A stretch of DNA of 64,000 nucleotides from Rhizobium sp. P38BS-XIX. GTDB lineage: Bacteria; Pseudomonadota; Alphaproteobacteria; Rhizobiales; Rhizobiaceae. The translations under genes were made by a program, and so were the position numbers. The stretch covers positions 1,798,001-1,862,000 of the forward strand of contig NZ_JABAIJ010000001.1 of NCBI RefSeq assembly GCF_012641435.1, read 5' to 3'. Under the pieces are notes generated by a model. The model ran no database searches. It saw only the letters and a program-made list of their open reading frames with translations, and was not told where the DNA came from. This document shows, one piece after another, positions 1 to 6,664 of the stretch (the stretch's first letter is position 1; each line of letters begins with the position of its first letter).

Positions 1-2
1 TT

Positions 3-761
3 GGCGGAAAGAGCGTCGTGGAAGATGTTTCCTTCACCGCCGAAGCGGGAACGATGACGGCGATTTGCGGACCGAACGGCTCGGGCAAGACGACCACCAT
101 GAAGGCCATATCGGGAGAGCTGGCCTATCAGGGAGCCGTGCAGATGAACGGCGCTGAAATCCGCGGGCTGCAGCCATGGCAGCTTGCCGAGATGCGCGGC
201 GTGCTGCCGCAGGCAAGCGCGATCTCCTTTCCGTTCACCGTGCGCGAAATCGTACGCATGGGTCTGACCAGCGGCCGTAATCGCCATCCGGAACAGGCCG
301 ATCGCATAGCGTCGGAGGCGCTCGCCTCGGTCGATCTCGGCGGCTTCGAAGGCCGCTTCTATCAGGAACTTTCCGGCGGGGAGCAGCAGCGCGTGCAACT
401 CGCCCGCGTGCTTTGCCAGATCTCGGAACCTGTCATAGACGGCAAGCCCTGCTGGCTGCTTCTCGACGAACCCGTTTCGAGCCTCGATATCAGCCACCAG
501 CTGACCATCATGACTCTTGCCCAGCGGTTCTGCCAACGTGGCGGCGGGGTCATTGCAGTCATGCACGACCTCAACCTGACCGCGCTCTTTGCCGACCGGA
601 TGGTCCTTCTGAAGACTGGCCGTCTGCAGGCGGCAGGCCCTATCAAGACTGTGCTGACAGATCAGCATCTGCAACATGTTTTCGGCTGCAATCTTCGCGT
701 CAATCGCGTTCCGGTAGATGATGCGCCCTTCGTTCTCGCCCATAGCGCACTCGCCGACTAG
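3..761 (+). CDS. hmuV: Haem ABC transporter ATP-binding protein (5'-truncated by window edge)
   Basis: ATPase subunit of a haem importer (HmuTUV type), acting at the cytoplasmic face of the inner membrane. The reading frame is open from base 3, and residues GGKSV precede the first possible start (GTG at 18), so the true start lies outside the window. Visible motifs are Walker A (GPNGSGKTT), the ABC signature (LSGGEQQR), Walker B (CWLLLDEP) and the switch histidine (VMHDLN). The length from the GTG, 247 aa, suits this family at about 255-265 aa. The hmu permease and binding-protein genes would be expected to the left. The haem assignment rests on overall likeness to rhizobial HmuV; another iron-siderophore ATPase is the main alternative. 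Confidence 0.85.
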   Translation, partial: GGKSVVEDVSFTAEAGTMTAICGPNGSGKTTTMKAISGELAYQGAVQMNGAEIRGLQPWQLAEMRGVLPQASAISFPFTVREIVRMGLTSGRNRHPEQADRIASEALASVDLGGFEGRFYQELSGGEQQRVQLARVLCQISEPVIDGKPCWLLLDEPVSSLDISHQLTIMTLAQRFCQRGGGVIAVMHDLNLTALFADRMVLLKTGRLQAAGPIKTVLTDQHLQHVFGCNLRVNRVPVDDAPFVLAHSALAD

Positions 762-783
762 GCGTCCTCCCGCTGCCCTTTCG

Positions 784-808
784 GGAACTTTTGCTACATC
801 CGCGCGTT
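784..808 (+). promoter_or_regulatory. EcfG-type (general stress response) promoter
   Basis: GGAAC (784-788), a 16-base spacer, then CGTT (805-808). This is an exact match to the -35/-10 pattern used by EcfG/RpoE2 sigma factors in alphaproteobacteria. It lies about 120 bp before the ATG of the next gene and points towards it. The 762-926 gap holds nothing else that I recognise. Confidence 0.82.
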
Positions 809-926
809 GAGGTTCAGCGAGCGAAACAGTGTTTCGTGCGCTTACGAATTCAGTGTGTCGGCTCAGGCCCGATCATCGCGAACAACCGGCGCCCAGGGCG
901 CCCAGGCAAAGCAAGGGAGCTCAACA

Positions 927-1277
927 ATGGCTACATCCATCCTCCACTCGGCGCGCAGCAAGCGCAATGGCAGCAGCCTGCGGGACGTCGAGGCAAGCAT
1001 CGAGGATCAGATCGAATCGCTGCGCGACGAAGTTGCAGCTTTCGCATCGCTGATCAGCGAAAACAGTGCAAAGCAGGGCAAGAAGCTGCGTGCGAGCGCA
1101 GAGTCGAGCTTTGAAGATCTGGCGGTTCGCGGCGAAGAACTGCTGCAGGAGTTGCAGCGCGGCTATGCACGAGGCTCCCGCGAGGTTCGCAAGACCGTTC
1201 GCCAGCACCCCGTCGCCACCGTCGGCGCGGCTGCTGCATTCGGTCTGGCTGTCGCTCTGCTCCTGTCTCGCCGCTAA
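927..1277 (+). CDS. DUF883 (ElaB/YqjD-like) membrane-anchored protein
   Basis: A 116-aa protein with a charged, helical body (about residues 20-90) and a C-terminal membrane anchor (about 97-113, rich in G/A/V/L and ending LLLSRR). This is the layout of DUF883/ElaB-YqjD proteins, which tether to the inner membrane and bind ribosomes in Escherichia coli; that role is not shown here. The ATG at 927 is chosen because AAGGGAG stands 7 bases upstream; an earlier in-frame ATG at 807 overlaps the promoter. The EcfG promoter at 784-808 makes it a likely GSR regulon member, and it is followed after 9 bp by a second membrane protein gene in a probable operon. Confidence 0.78.
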   Translation: MATSILHSARSKRNGSSLRDVEASIEDQIESLRDEVAAFASLISENSAKQGKKLRASAESSFEDLAVRGEELLQELQRGYARGSREVRKTVRQHPVATVGAAAAFGLAVALLLSRR

Positions 1278-1286
1278 GGAGGCGGC

Positions 1287-1694
1287 ATGATCGGCTCGAT
1301 CTTTGGCCTGCTTCTGTCAGGCACATTTAGCCGTACCGTTGCGCGAACCAAGCGCAACGGTATCTTCATAGCCATCGCGGCGCTACTTCTTCTGACGGCC
1401 TACGCTTTCGCGCTCGTTGCGGGCGCCATTTGGTTGGCGACGATCTATGGCGCTGCCGTTTCAGCGCTTCTCATGGCGGCCGGAGCACTGCTCCTTGGCT
1501 TGATTGTGCTCGTCATCATGGCGATCATCGACAAGCAGGAGCAGCGGCGCGCAAGAGAACGCCGCCTTGCCATGGAATCGATGGCAGCAGCCGCATTCGG
1601 CCTCATCCGCAAGCAGCCGTTGATGACAACAGCCATTGCCGCCGCGCTCCTCTTCGGCAATCTGTTCGGCTCGAGCCGTGATGACGATGACTGA
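1287..1694 (+). CDS. Small holin-like/stress-induced integral membrane protein
   Basis: A 135-aa protein with two long hydrophobic segments (about residues 28-50 and 55-78), a basic RRARERR stretch, a weaker third hydrophobic segment near 110-125 and an acidic DDDD tail. It resembles the phage-holin-superfamily/nutrient-deprivation-induced membrane proteins common in rhizobia, usually paired with a DUF883 gene as here. AAGGAGG lies directly before the ATG, overlapping the end of the preceding gene. It is probably cotranscribed from the EcfG promoter at 784. Function is unknown; membrane or envelope stress is only inferred from the promoter. Confidence 0.7.
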   Translation: MIGSIFGLLLSGTFSRTVARTKRNGIFIAIAALLLLTAYAFALVAGAIWLATIYGAAVSALLMAAGALLLGLIVLVIMAIIDKQEQRRARERRLAMESMAAAAFGLIRKQPLMTTAIAAALLFGNLFGSSRDDDD

Positions 1695-1700
1695 AAGCAA

Positions 1701-1735
1701 TTTTGCCACGCGGTGAAATACGGCGCGTGGCAAAA
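1701..1735. repeat. Perfect 12-bp inverted repeat
   Basis: TTTTGCCACGCG (1701-1712) and CGCGTGGCAAAA (1724-1735) are exact reverse complements around an 11-base loop, immediately after the stop of the membrane protein gene. As RNA it would be a hairpin, but no long U-run follows on the plus strand. It could be a transcript end or stabiliser, working with the terminator just downstream. Confidence 0.6.
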
Positions 1736-1752
1736 TCTGGATCCCGATATGA

Positions 1753-1783
1753 AAAAGCCCGGTCTCGCGACCGGGCTTCTTTG
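1753..1783. terminator. Bidirectional intrinsic terminator
   Basis: An AAGCCCGGTC / GACCGGGCTT hairpin with a CGC loop, flanked by an A-run on the left and TTCTTTG on the right. It sits between convergent genes: the stress-induced pair from the left and ecfG from the right. Confidence 0.8.
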
Positions 1784-2335
1784 TTAGAAGGCGAAGGCTT
1801 TCGACGTGAGCGGCGCCGAAGTGGCATCCGGACCGAAATCGGCCTCACCGGAAATATCCAGCAGCTCCTGCAGGCGCTGACGCGCGCGGTTCACGCGGCT
1901 CTTGATCGTACCGACTGCACAACCGCAGATCTCGGCGGCTTCCTCATAGGAAAATCCCGATGCGCCGACCAAGATGATCGCTTCACGCTGATCCGGCGGC
2001 AGCTGATCCAGCGCCTTGCGGAAATCCTGAAGATCGACTGCACCATATTGGGAAGGATGCGTGGCCATCGATTCGGTAAAGATGCCGTCGCTGTCTTGAA
2101 CTTCACGGCCGCTCTTGCGCATCTGGCTGTAAAGCTCGTTGCGCAGGATCGTGAAGAGCCAGGCCTTCATGTTTGTGCCCATCTCGAAATGGTCCTGCTT
2201 GGCCCAGGCCTTCATGATCGTGTCCTGGACAAGATCGTCGGCCCGGTCGTGACGACCGGTGAGAGAAATGGCGAAGGCGCGGAGGCTCGGCAGGGCTGAG
2301 AGGAGTTCGCGCTTGAAGCTCGTTTGCGGTTCCAT
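1784..2335 (-). CDS. ecfG: General stress response ECF sigma factor EcfG (RpoE2)
   Basis: Directs RNA polymerase to GSR promoters. The 183-aa protein has region 2 (DDLVQDTIMKAW, then MKAWLFTILRNELY) and region 4 (LPPDQREAIILVGASGFSYEEAAEICGC, split by a linker rich in charged residues) ending in an HTH with GTIKSRVNRARQRL. Length and motifs fit EcfG. The ATG at 2335 is preceded by GGAGG 8 bases upstream; longer in-frame starts would overlap nepR. It follows nepR by 13 bp, so the anti-sigma factor and sigma factor are made from one transcript. phyR is divergent. This is the usual rhizobial GSR locus. Confidence 0.93.
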   Translation of the reverse strand: MEPQTSFKRELLSALPSLRAFAISLTGRHDRADDLVQDTIMKAWAKQDHFEMGTNMKAWLFTILRNELYSQMRKSGREVQDSDGIFTESMATHPSQYGAVDLQDFRKALDQLPPDQREAIILVGASGFSYEEAAEICGCAVGTIKSRVNRARQRLQELLDISGEADFGPDATSAPLTSKAFAF

Positions 2336-2348
2336 GACGCCGACCTCC

Positions 2349-2555
2349 TTACTCGGAGACTTTTGCAGAGGCCAAACGCTCGACTTGATCGAGCTTTTCC
2401 AGCAGATCAAGGAAGCGATCGGGAATGGCTTCATCCTGCACCGCGGCATAGAAGGATCGCAGCCGATTGCCGATCTGGTTGTTGGGGTCGAGGATATCCA
2501 TCGCGCGCAGGTCGGATTTTTTGTTTTCTGCGTCCTCGTGATTCTGGATAGTCAT
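2349..2555 (-). CDS. nepR: Anti-sigma factor NepR
   Basis: A 68-aa protein that sequesters EcfG until phosphorylated PhyR takes it away. The NepR core is visible at about residues 28-58 (IGNRLRSFYAAVQDE, then IPDRFLDLLEKLDQ), with a disordered charged N-terminus. It is upstream of ecfG in the same transcript and divergent from phyR, the canonical arrangement. A near-match EcfG promoter lies upstream (2697-2721), so the locus is probably autoregulated. Confidence 0.92.
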   Translation of the reverse strand: MTIQNHEDAENKKSDLRAMDILDPNNQIGNRLRSFYAAVQDEAIPDRFLDLLEKLDQVERLASAKVSE

Positions 2556-2696
2556 ATAGCCTGCTCGCTTTTCAATTTCTCGCGTTCATGGGTCGGGCAC
2601 GCATTACAGCCTCCCCGTCCGGGAGATCAGTCGGGCCCATCCAAAACTGTTCCTAACGAATCGTAAAGGATGAGACAGGACGATTGTAAGCATTGT

Positions 2697-2721
2697 AATG
2701 CGAGTACCTAAAAAAAGTTCC
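2697..2721 (-). promoter_or_regulatory. Near-match EcfG promoter for nepR-ecfG
   Basis: Read on the minus strand: GGAAC (2721-2717), 16 bases, then CATT (2700-2697), one base away from the consensus CGTT. It points towards nepR, whose ATG is about 140 bp downstream. Its -35 lies in one arm of the palindrome at 2711-2740. Confidence 0.55.
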
Positions 2722-2740
2722 GATAAAGAGGAACTTTTTT
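2711..2740. repeat. 11-bp inverted repeat carrying both divergent -35 elements
   Basis: AAAAAAGTTCC (2711-2721) and GGAACTTTTTT (2730-2740) are exact reverse complements around GATAAAGA. Each arm contains one GGAAC, one per strand, so the nepR-ecfG and phyR promoters are placed back to back with an 8-bp gap between their -35 boxes. Confidence 0.8.
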
Positions 2741-2754
2741 ACTCAAGTGACGTT
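2730..2754 (+). promoter_or_regulatory. EcfG-type promoter of phyR
   Basis: GGAAC (2730-2734), 16 bases, CGTT (2751-2754): an exact match pointing to phyR, whose ATG is 64 bp downstream. It implies positive feedback of EcfG on its own anti-anti-sigma factor. Confidence 0.85.
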
Positions 2755-2817
2755 TGTTAGTCATTGCAGCCTCTGTGCTGTATTTAATTAGAATTTGATA
2801 AAAGGCGGGAGCCATTG

Positions 2818-3612
2818 ATGACACTTTCCACACGCATTGCGCCGCATCTTCCATATTTGCGGCGCTATTCTCGTGCTCTGACCGGAACACAGACGTCTGG
2901 GGATGCCTATGTTGCCGCGGTTTTGGAAGCTATCATCGCCGATATTTCCATTTTCCCTGACACGGACAGCGACCGTGTTGCACTCTATAAACTGTTCACC
3001 AAGCTGTTCGGTTCCGTGACACTTGAGATTCCCGAGCCGACGTCGCCTTTTGCCTGGGAGCAGCGTGCAACAGTCAACCTGTCGAAGGTCTCCCCTCTGG
3101 CGCGCCAGGCGTTCCTGCTCGCCTCCGTCGAAAGCTTCCGCCTGAGCGAGATCGCCGATATTCTCGACCTGTCGGAAACCGAAACGATGCATCTGCTCGA
3201 CACCGCTTCGCAGGAAATCTCGCGACAGGTGGCGACGGAAATCATGATCATCGAGGATGAGCCGTTGATCGCGATGGACATCGAGCAGATGGTGGAAAGC
3301 CTCGGCCATCGCGTGACCGGCATTGCCCGCACCCATGCGGAAGCCGTTGCGCTCTACAATGCCACCCAGCCCCGGATGGTGCTTGCCGACATCCAGCTGG
3401 CCGATGGCAGCTCGGGTATCGATGCCGTCAACGACATCCTGAAGACAGCCAGCATCCCCGTGATCTTCATCACCGCCTTCCCGGAACGCCTGCTGACGGG
3501 CGAACGCCCGGAGCCGACATTCCTCGTCACCAAGCCTTTCAATCCCGATATGGTCAAGGCCCTCATCAGTCAGGCCCTTTTCTTCAACGAAACCACAAAG
3601 GTGGCCGCCTGA
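2818..3612 (+). CDS. phyR: Anti-anti-sigma response regulator PhyR
   Basis: A sigma-mimic response regulator: when phosphorylated it exposes an EcfG-like domain that binds NepR. The 264-aa protein has an N-terminal sigma-like domain (about 1-135) and a C-terminal receiver (about 142-262) with the acidic pair in IIEDEP, phospho-acceptor Asp near residue 191 (VLADIQLADG), the conserved Thr in FITAF and Lys in VTKPF. The sigma-like part lacks DNA-binding function in known PhyR. ATG 2818 follows GGCGGGAG; a TTG three bases earlier is also possible. It is divergent from nepR-ecfG, with its own EcfG promoter. Confidence 0.94.
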   Translation: MTLSTRIAPHLPYLRRYSRALTGTQTSGDAYVAAVLEAIIADISIFPDTDSDRVALYKLFTKLFGSVTLEIPEPTSPFAWEQRATVNLSKVSPLARQAFLLASVESFRLSEIADILDLSETETMHLLDTASQEISRQVATEIMIIEDEPLIAMDIEQMVESLGHRVTGIARTHAEAVALYNATQPRMVLADIQLADGSSGIDAVNDILKTASIPVIFITAFPERLLTGERPEPTFLVTKPFNPDMVKALISQALFFNETTKVAA

Positions 3613-3633
3613 GCCGATTGAAAATATCGCTGC

Positions 3634-3658
3634 GGAACAAAGAAAACAGCCGGACGTT
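3634..3658 (+). promoter_or_regulatory. EcfG-type promoter of the HWE kinase gene
   Basis: GGAAC (3634-3638), 16 bases, CGTT (3655-3658), an exact match directly after phyR and pointing to the kinase gene about 105 bp downstream. It gives the kinase its own stress-inducible promoter separate from phyR. Confidence 0.82.
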
Positions 3659-3765
3659 GAGTTCTTCAGCGGTCGGTTTACCGACTGTTATTCCGCCCTA
3701 TTTAATAGATCGGTCGCAGATTTTACGCGTGGAGATGCCCTGTCGGCGGGGCACTCAAGCTTCGA

Positions 3766-4791
3766 GTGAAAGGCAAGCCGGTGAATACGTCTGAACCATT
3801 ACCCGGCGCGCCTTTGAGTTTGGAAGGCAAAGCCGCTCTGATGGAGCGGGCGCTTGCGAGCGCCAATGTGTCGATCCTGTTCCAGGATCTGGCACTATCT
3901 ATCCGTTACGCTGATAATTTACCGGATCATCTAAAGCCATCGCTTGTGATCGGCGGCAATGACTCGCATCTGTTCGGCGAAAAGGATGGAGAGCATCTCC
4001 TGCGTCTCAAGCAAGGGGTGCTCGACAGCGGAAAGCCGGCAACGGCCGAAGTCGAGATTCCAAGCGGCGACGGCATTCGTGTCTACGAACTGAAGATGGA
4101 GCGCGTCGGCGCCCGCAAACCGCAAGGTGTGCTGTCTGTCATTTCTGAAATCACCGAAAGCCGTCATCGCGAGAAAGTGCTGAAGTCGCTCTTGCGCGAA
4201 CTCTCGCATCGCTCGAAGAACCTTTTGGCAATTATCCAGGGTATCGCGACACAAACCGCTCGTCACACGCTGTCCGTCGACAATTTCCTGATCAAGTTCC
4301 GTGGCCGCCTTCAATCCCTGTCGAATTCGCAGGATTTGATTACGGATTCCAGCTGGCGCGGCGCCTATCTGTTTGAACTCGCAGAGAAGCAGTTTGCACC
4401 CTATTGGCCCGATGCCGGTGTACCAATGCCGATCTTCGGCATCAACGCACACCTGACCCCGAATGCCGCCGTGCATCTGGGACTTGCCCTCCACGAGTTG
4501 ATTGTCAATTCCGCCTCGCATGGGGCCATTTCGATGGGCGCGACCAGCATCACCCTGAATTGCAAGGAAACGGACCTCGATGGCAAAAAGGCGATCGAGG
4601 TTGCATGGTCGGAGCATTTTACCGCCCGCGACAAGCATGAGTTCGAAGACAACAGCTTCAGCCGAACGGTTCTGGAGCGCGTCGTGCCGACGTCGATGAA
4701 TGGCCGCGCCGACTTCTCGATTGGCGACGGCAACATCAGCTATCGCCTGACCATTCCCGAAACCGAATATGAGATCATGAGACGCCCCTGA
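3766..4791 (+). CDS. HWE-family sensor histidine kinase of the GSR locus (RsiC/PhyK-like role)
   Basis: A soluble 341-aa kinase without clear membrane segments. A PAS-like sensor region occupies about residues 22-130. The H-box has His148 (RELSHRSKN), the N-box is LHELIVN (Asn248), and a WSE motif sits at 281-283; together these define the HWE family that phosphorylates (or dephosphorylates) PhyR. In Sinorhizobium meliloti the kinase gene next to this module, rsiC, controls the GSR, so the same role is inferred here. The start is uncertain: GTG 3766 lacks a good ribosome site, whereas GTG 3781 has AAAGG about 7 bases upstream. An exact EcfG promoter precedes the gene. Confidence 0.85.
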   Translation: MKGKPVNTSEPLPGAPLSLEGKAALMERALASANVSILFQDLALSIRYADNLPDHLKPSLVIGGNDSHLFGEKDGEHLLRLKQGVLDSGKPATAEVEIPSGDGIRVYELKMERVGARKPQGVLSVISEITESRHREKVLKSLLRELSHRSKNLLAIIQGIATQTARHTLSVDNFLIKFRGRLQSLSNSQDLITDSSWRGAYLFELAEKQFAPYWPDAGVPMPIFGINAHLTPNAAVHLGLALHELIVNSASHGAISMGATSITLNCKETDLDGKKAIEVAWSEHFTARDKHEFEDNSFSRTVLERVVPTSMNGRADFSIGDGNISYRLTIPETEYEIMRRP

Positions 4792-4825
4792 CACGCCGCG
4801 ACGCCAAGGCTGCGGGTGTCTCGAC

Positions 4826-4865
4826 ACAAAAGAAAACAGCCAGCGCGAGGGCGGCGCGCTGGCTG
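4826..4865 (-). terminator. Strong intrinsic terminator of the minus-strand sRNA candidate
   Basis: A perfect 11-bp stem, CAGCCAGCGCG (4837-4847) with CGCGCTGGCTG (4855-4865), and a 7-base loop. On the minus strand the stem is followed by TTTTCTTTTG, an ideal U-tract. On the plus strand only CTTTAC follows, so termination acts mainly on leftward transcription. Confidence 0.85.
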
Positions 4866-4954
4866 CTTTACACTCATCGGGAGGGGACCGTGAGTAGAAG
4901 TCCTGCGATGCTATTGGGCGTGCATCAGGGGGATGCAATCATCATCAGGACACT
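4829..4954 (-). ncRNA. Candidate EcfG-dependent sRNA with two C-rich loops (GsrN-like)
   Basis: There is no protein gene here, but an exact EcfG promoter (4960-4984, minus) and a strong minus-strand terminator (4826-4865) bracket about 126 nt. The RNA would fold into three hairpins. The first is TGCATC/GATGCA (4921-4926 with 4932-4937), loop CCCCU. The second is ACTCA+CGG with CCG+TGAGT (4872-4895, one bulged base), loop UCCCCUC. The third is the terminator. Both loops could pair with Shine-Dalgarno-like GGGG/GAGG. Caulobacter GsrN, a sigma-T (EcfG)-dependent sRNA with a C-rich loop, is the nearest known concept; C-loop families such as alpha-r14/cuckoo RNAs are alternatives. Ends are estimated to within a few bases. 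No transcript evidence is available. Confidence 0.72.
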
Positions 4955-4959
4955 CTGAT

Positions 4960-4984
4960 AACGACCCTGCGAAACCTTGGTTCC
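4960..4984 (-). promoter_or_regulatory. EcfG-type promoter of the sRNA candidate
   Basis: Read on the minus strand: GGAAC (4984-4980), 16 bases, CGTT (4963-4960), an exact match. Leftward transcription would begin near 4954 and meet the terminator about 120 bases later. No coding sequence of plausible length or composition lies in between. Confidence 0.82.
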
Positions 4985-5292
4985 ATCCAAGGACGAAAAA
5001 AATCTTTTTTCGTGGCGTGCAATCATCCCGCACAATCCTCCGCCAATGCCGACAGCGCCATGGCAAAATTCAACGACACGCCGATAGCGCATCGTTTTGC
5101 TCATCGCCAAAATCGATAAAATCAAAACAAAACAGATGCTTGATTTCGCTCTCGTGACGAGACCGACCGCCGATTTGTCCTTCTGAAGCGATGCTTCAAA
5201 GCGACAAAATCGCCAAAATTTTACCGTTTGATAAATTTTTTAACCTGAGTTACCGTTCCCGTACTAGCCGTTTACTATAAGAGGGAACTTCA
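4985..5292. other. AT-rich regulatory gap upstream of preT
   Basis: About 300 bp without a gene, much richer in A/T than the surroundings, between the divergent sRNA promoter and preT. It should contain the preT promoter. The only candidate operator seen is a poor RutR-like palindrome at 5220-5235 (TTTACCG-TT-TGATAAA), about four mismatches from TTGACCA-NN-TGGTCAA. Confidence 0.4.
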
Positions 5293-6651
5293 ATGGGACG
5301 ACTGGAAACTGGGATTCATAGCGGCAGGCTCACGCCCGCCGAATATGATGCAAACTTTTCCGACCTTCATCCGCGCCTCAACAAGCATGAGGCTCTGGTC
5401 GCATCCGACCGCTGTTATTTCTGCTACGACGCGCCGTGCATGACGGCCTGTCCCACCTCCATCGACATTCCGATGTTTATCCGTCAGATCTCGACGGGTA
5501 ATCCCATCGGCTCGGCCAAGACGATCTTCGATCAGAACATTCTTGGCGGCATGTGCGCCCGCGTCTGTCCCACCGAACAGCTCTGCGAGCAGGCGTGCGT
5601 GCGCAACACTGCCGAAGAGCGCCCGGTCGAAATCGGCCGGTTACAGCGCTATGCGACCGACGCGGCGATGGCTGAAAACAAGCAGTTCTATTCGCGTGCC
5701 GCATCCACCGGCAAGAAGGTCGCCGTCATCGGTGCCGGCCCGGCCGGTCTTGCCTGCGCTCACCGCTTGGCCGTCAAAGGCCACGATGTCACCATCTTCG
5801 ACGCCCGCGAAAAGGCAGGCGGCCTGAACGAATATGGCATCGCCACCTACAAGACGGTCGACGACTTCGCCCAGAAGGAAGTCGACTACGTGCTCGCCAT
5901 TGGCGGCATCGAGGTGAAGAACGGCCAGGCACTGGGCCGCGACTTCAGCCTTTCCGACCTCTCTCAGCAATATGACGCCGTATTCCTCGGCCTCGGGCTT
6001 GCCGGCGTCAACGCGCTGCGTGCCGAAGGCGAGGAACTCGATGGCGTCGCCGATGCTGTCGCCTACATCGCCGATCTGCGCCAGGCCGGCAGCAAGGCCG
6101 ATATCGCCATCGGTCGCCGCGTCGTCGTTCTCGGCGGCGGCATGACCGCGATCGATGCGGCCGTGCAAGCCAAGCTGCTCGGCGCCGAAGAAGTGACGAT
6201 CTGTTATCGCCGTGGCAAGGAACACATGAACGCCTCGGAATTCGAGCAGGATCTGGCTGCCTCCAAGGGCGTCATCATCCGCCACTGGCTCGCCCCGAAG
6301 CGCATCCTCGACAAGGACGGCAAGGTTGCCGGCATCGAGGTCGAATATACCGAGCTGCGCGATGGCAAGCTTGCCGGCACCGGTGACGTCGGCGTCATCG
6401 CCGCCGACCAGATCTTCAAGGCAATTGGCCAGACGTTCGAAGCCTCGGGCCTTGGCGCATTGCGCATGGAAGCCGGCCGCATCGCCATCGACGGCGAAGG
6501 CCGGACCTCGATCGACGGCGTATGGGCTGGTGGCGACTGTGTGCTTGGCGGCGATGACCTGACGGTCTCCGCCGTGGCACAGGGTCGCGACGCAGCCGAA
6601 TCCATCAACATTGCGCTCGCTGCCGCCAAGTCGGCCGCTGCAGTCGCCTGA
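5293..6651 (+). CDS. preT: Dihydropyrimidine dehydrogenase (NAD-dependent) small subunit PreT
   Basis: A 452-aa flavoprotein that passes electrons between NAD(P)H and PreA in the reduction of uracil and thymine. N-terminal Cys clusters (CYFCYDAPC, then CARVCPTEQLCEQAC) form the iron-sulfur region of the GltD/PreT family. An FAD Rossmann motif (VIGAGPAGLACA, about residue 145) and an NAD(P)-binding GxGxxx motif (VVLGGGMTAIDAA, about residue 278) follow, with the closing FAD motif VWAGGDC near the end. preA follows after 13 bp, which distinguishes it from glutamate synthase small subunit. It is somewhat longer than E. coli PreT. Confidence 0.92.
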   Translation: MGRLETGIHSGRLTPAEYDANFSDLHPRLNKHEALVASDRCYFCYDAPCMTACPTSIDIPMFIRQISTGNPIGSAKTIFDQNILGGMCARVCPTEQLCEQACVRNTAEERPVEIGRLQRYATDAAMAENKQFYSRAASTGKKVAVIGAGPAGLACAHRLAVKGHDVTIFDAREKAGGLNEYGIATYKTVDDFAQKEVDYVLAIGGIEVKNGQALGRDFSLSDLSQQYDAVFLGLGLAGVNALRAEGEELDGVADAVAYIADLRQAGSKADIAIGRRVVVLGGGMTAIDAAVQAKLLGAEEVTICYRRGKEHMNASEFEQDLAASKGVIIRHWLAPKRILDKDGKVAGIEVEYTELRDGKLAGTGDVGVIAADQIFKAIGQTFEASGLGALRMEAGRIAIDGEGRTSIDGVWAGGDCVLGGDDLTVSAVAQGRDAAESINIALAAAKSAAAVA

Positions 6652-6664
6652 AAGGAGAACCGAC

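Noticed and set aside
2641-2655. A second GTTCC (minus-strand GGAAC) at 2649-2653 as a nepR promoter
   Set aside because: No CGTT-like -10 lies 16-17 bases away; the copy at 2717-2721 fits better.
4925-5125. A 66-codon minus-strand frame upstream of the sRNA candidate
   Set aside because: It spans the EcfG promoter and overlaps the sRNA start, lacks a ribosome site and resembles no protein; the RNA structure explains the region better.
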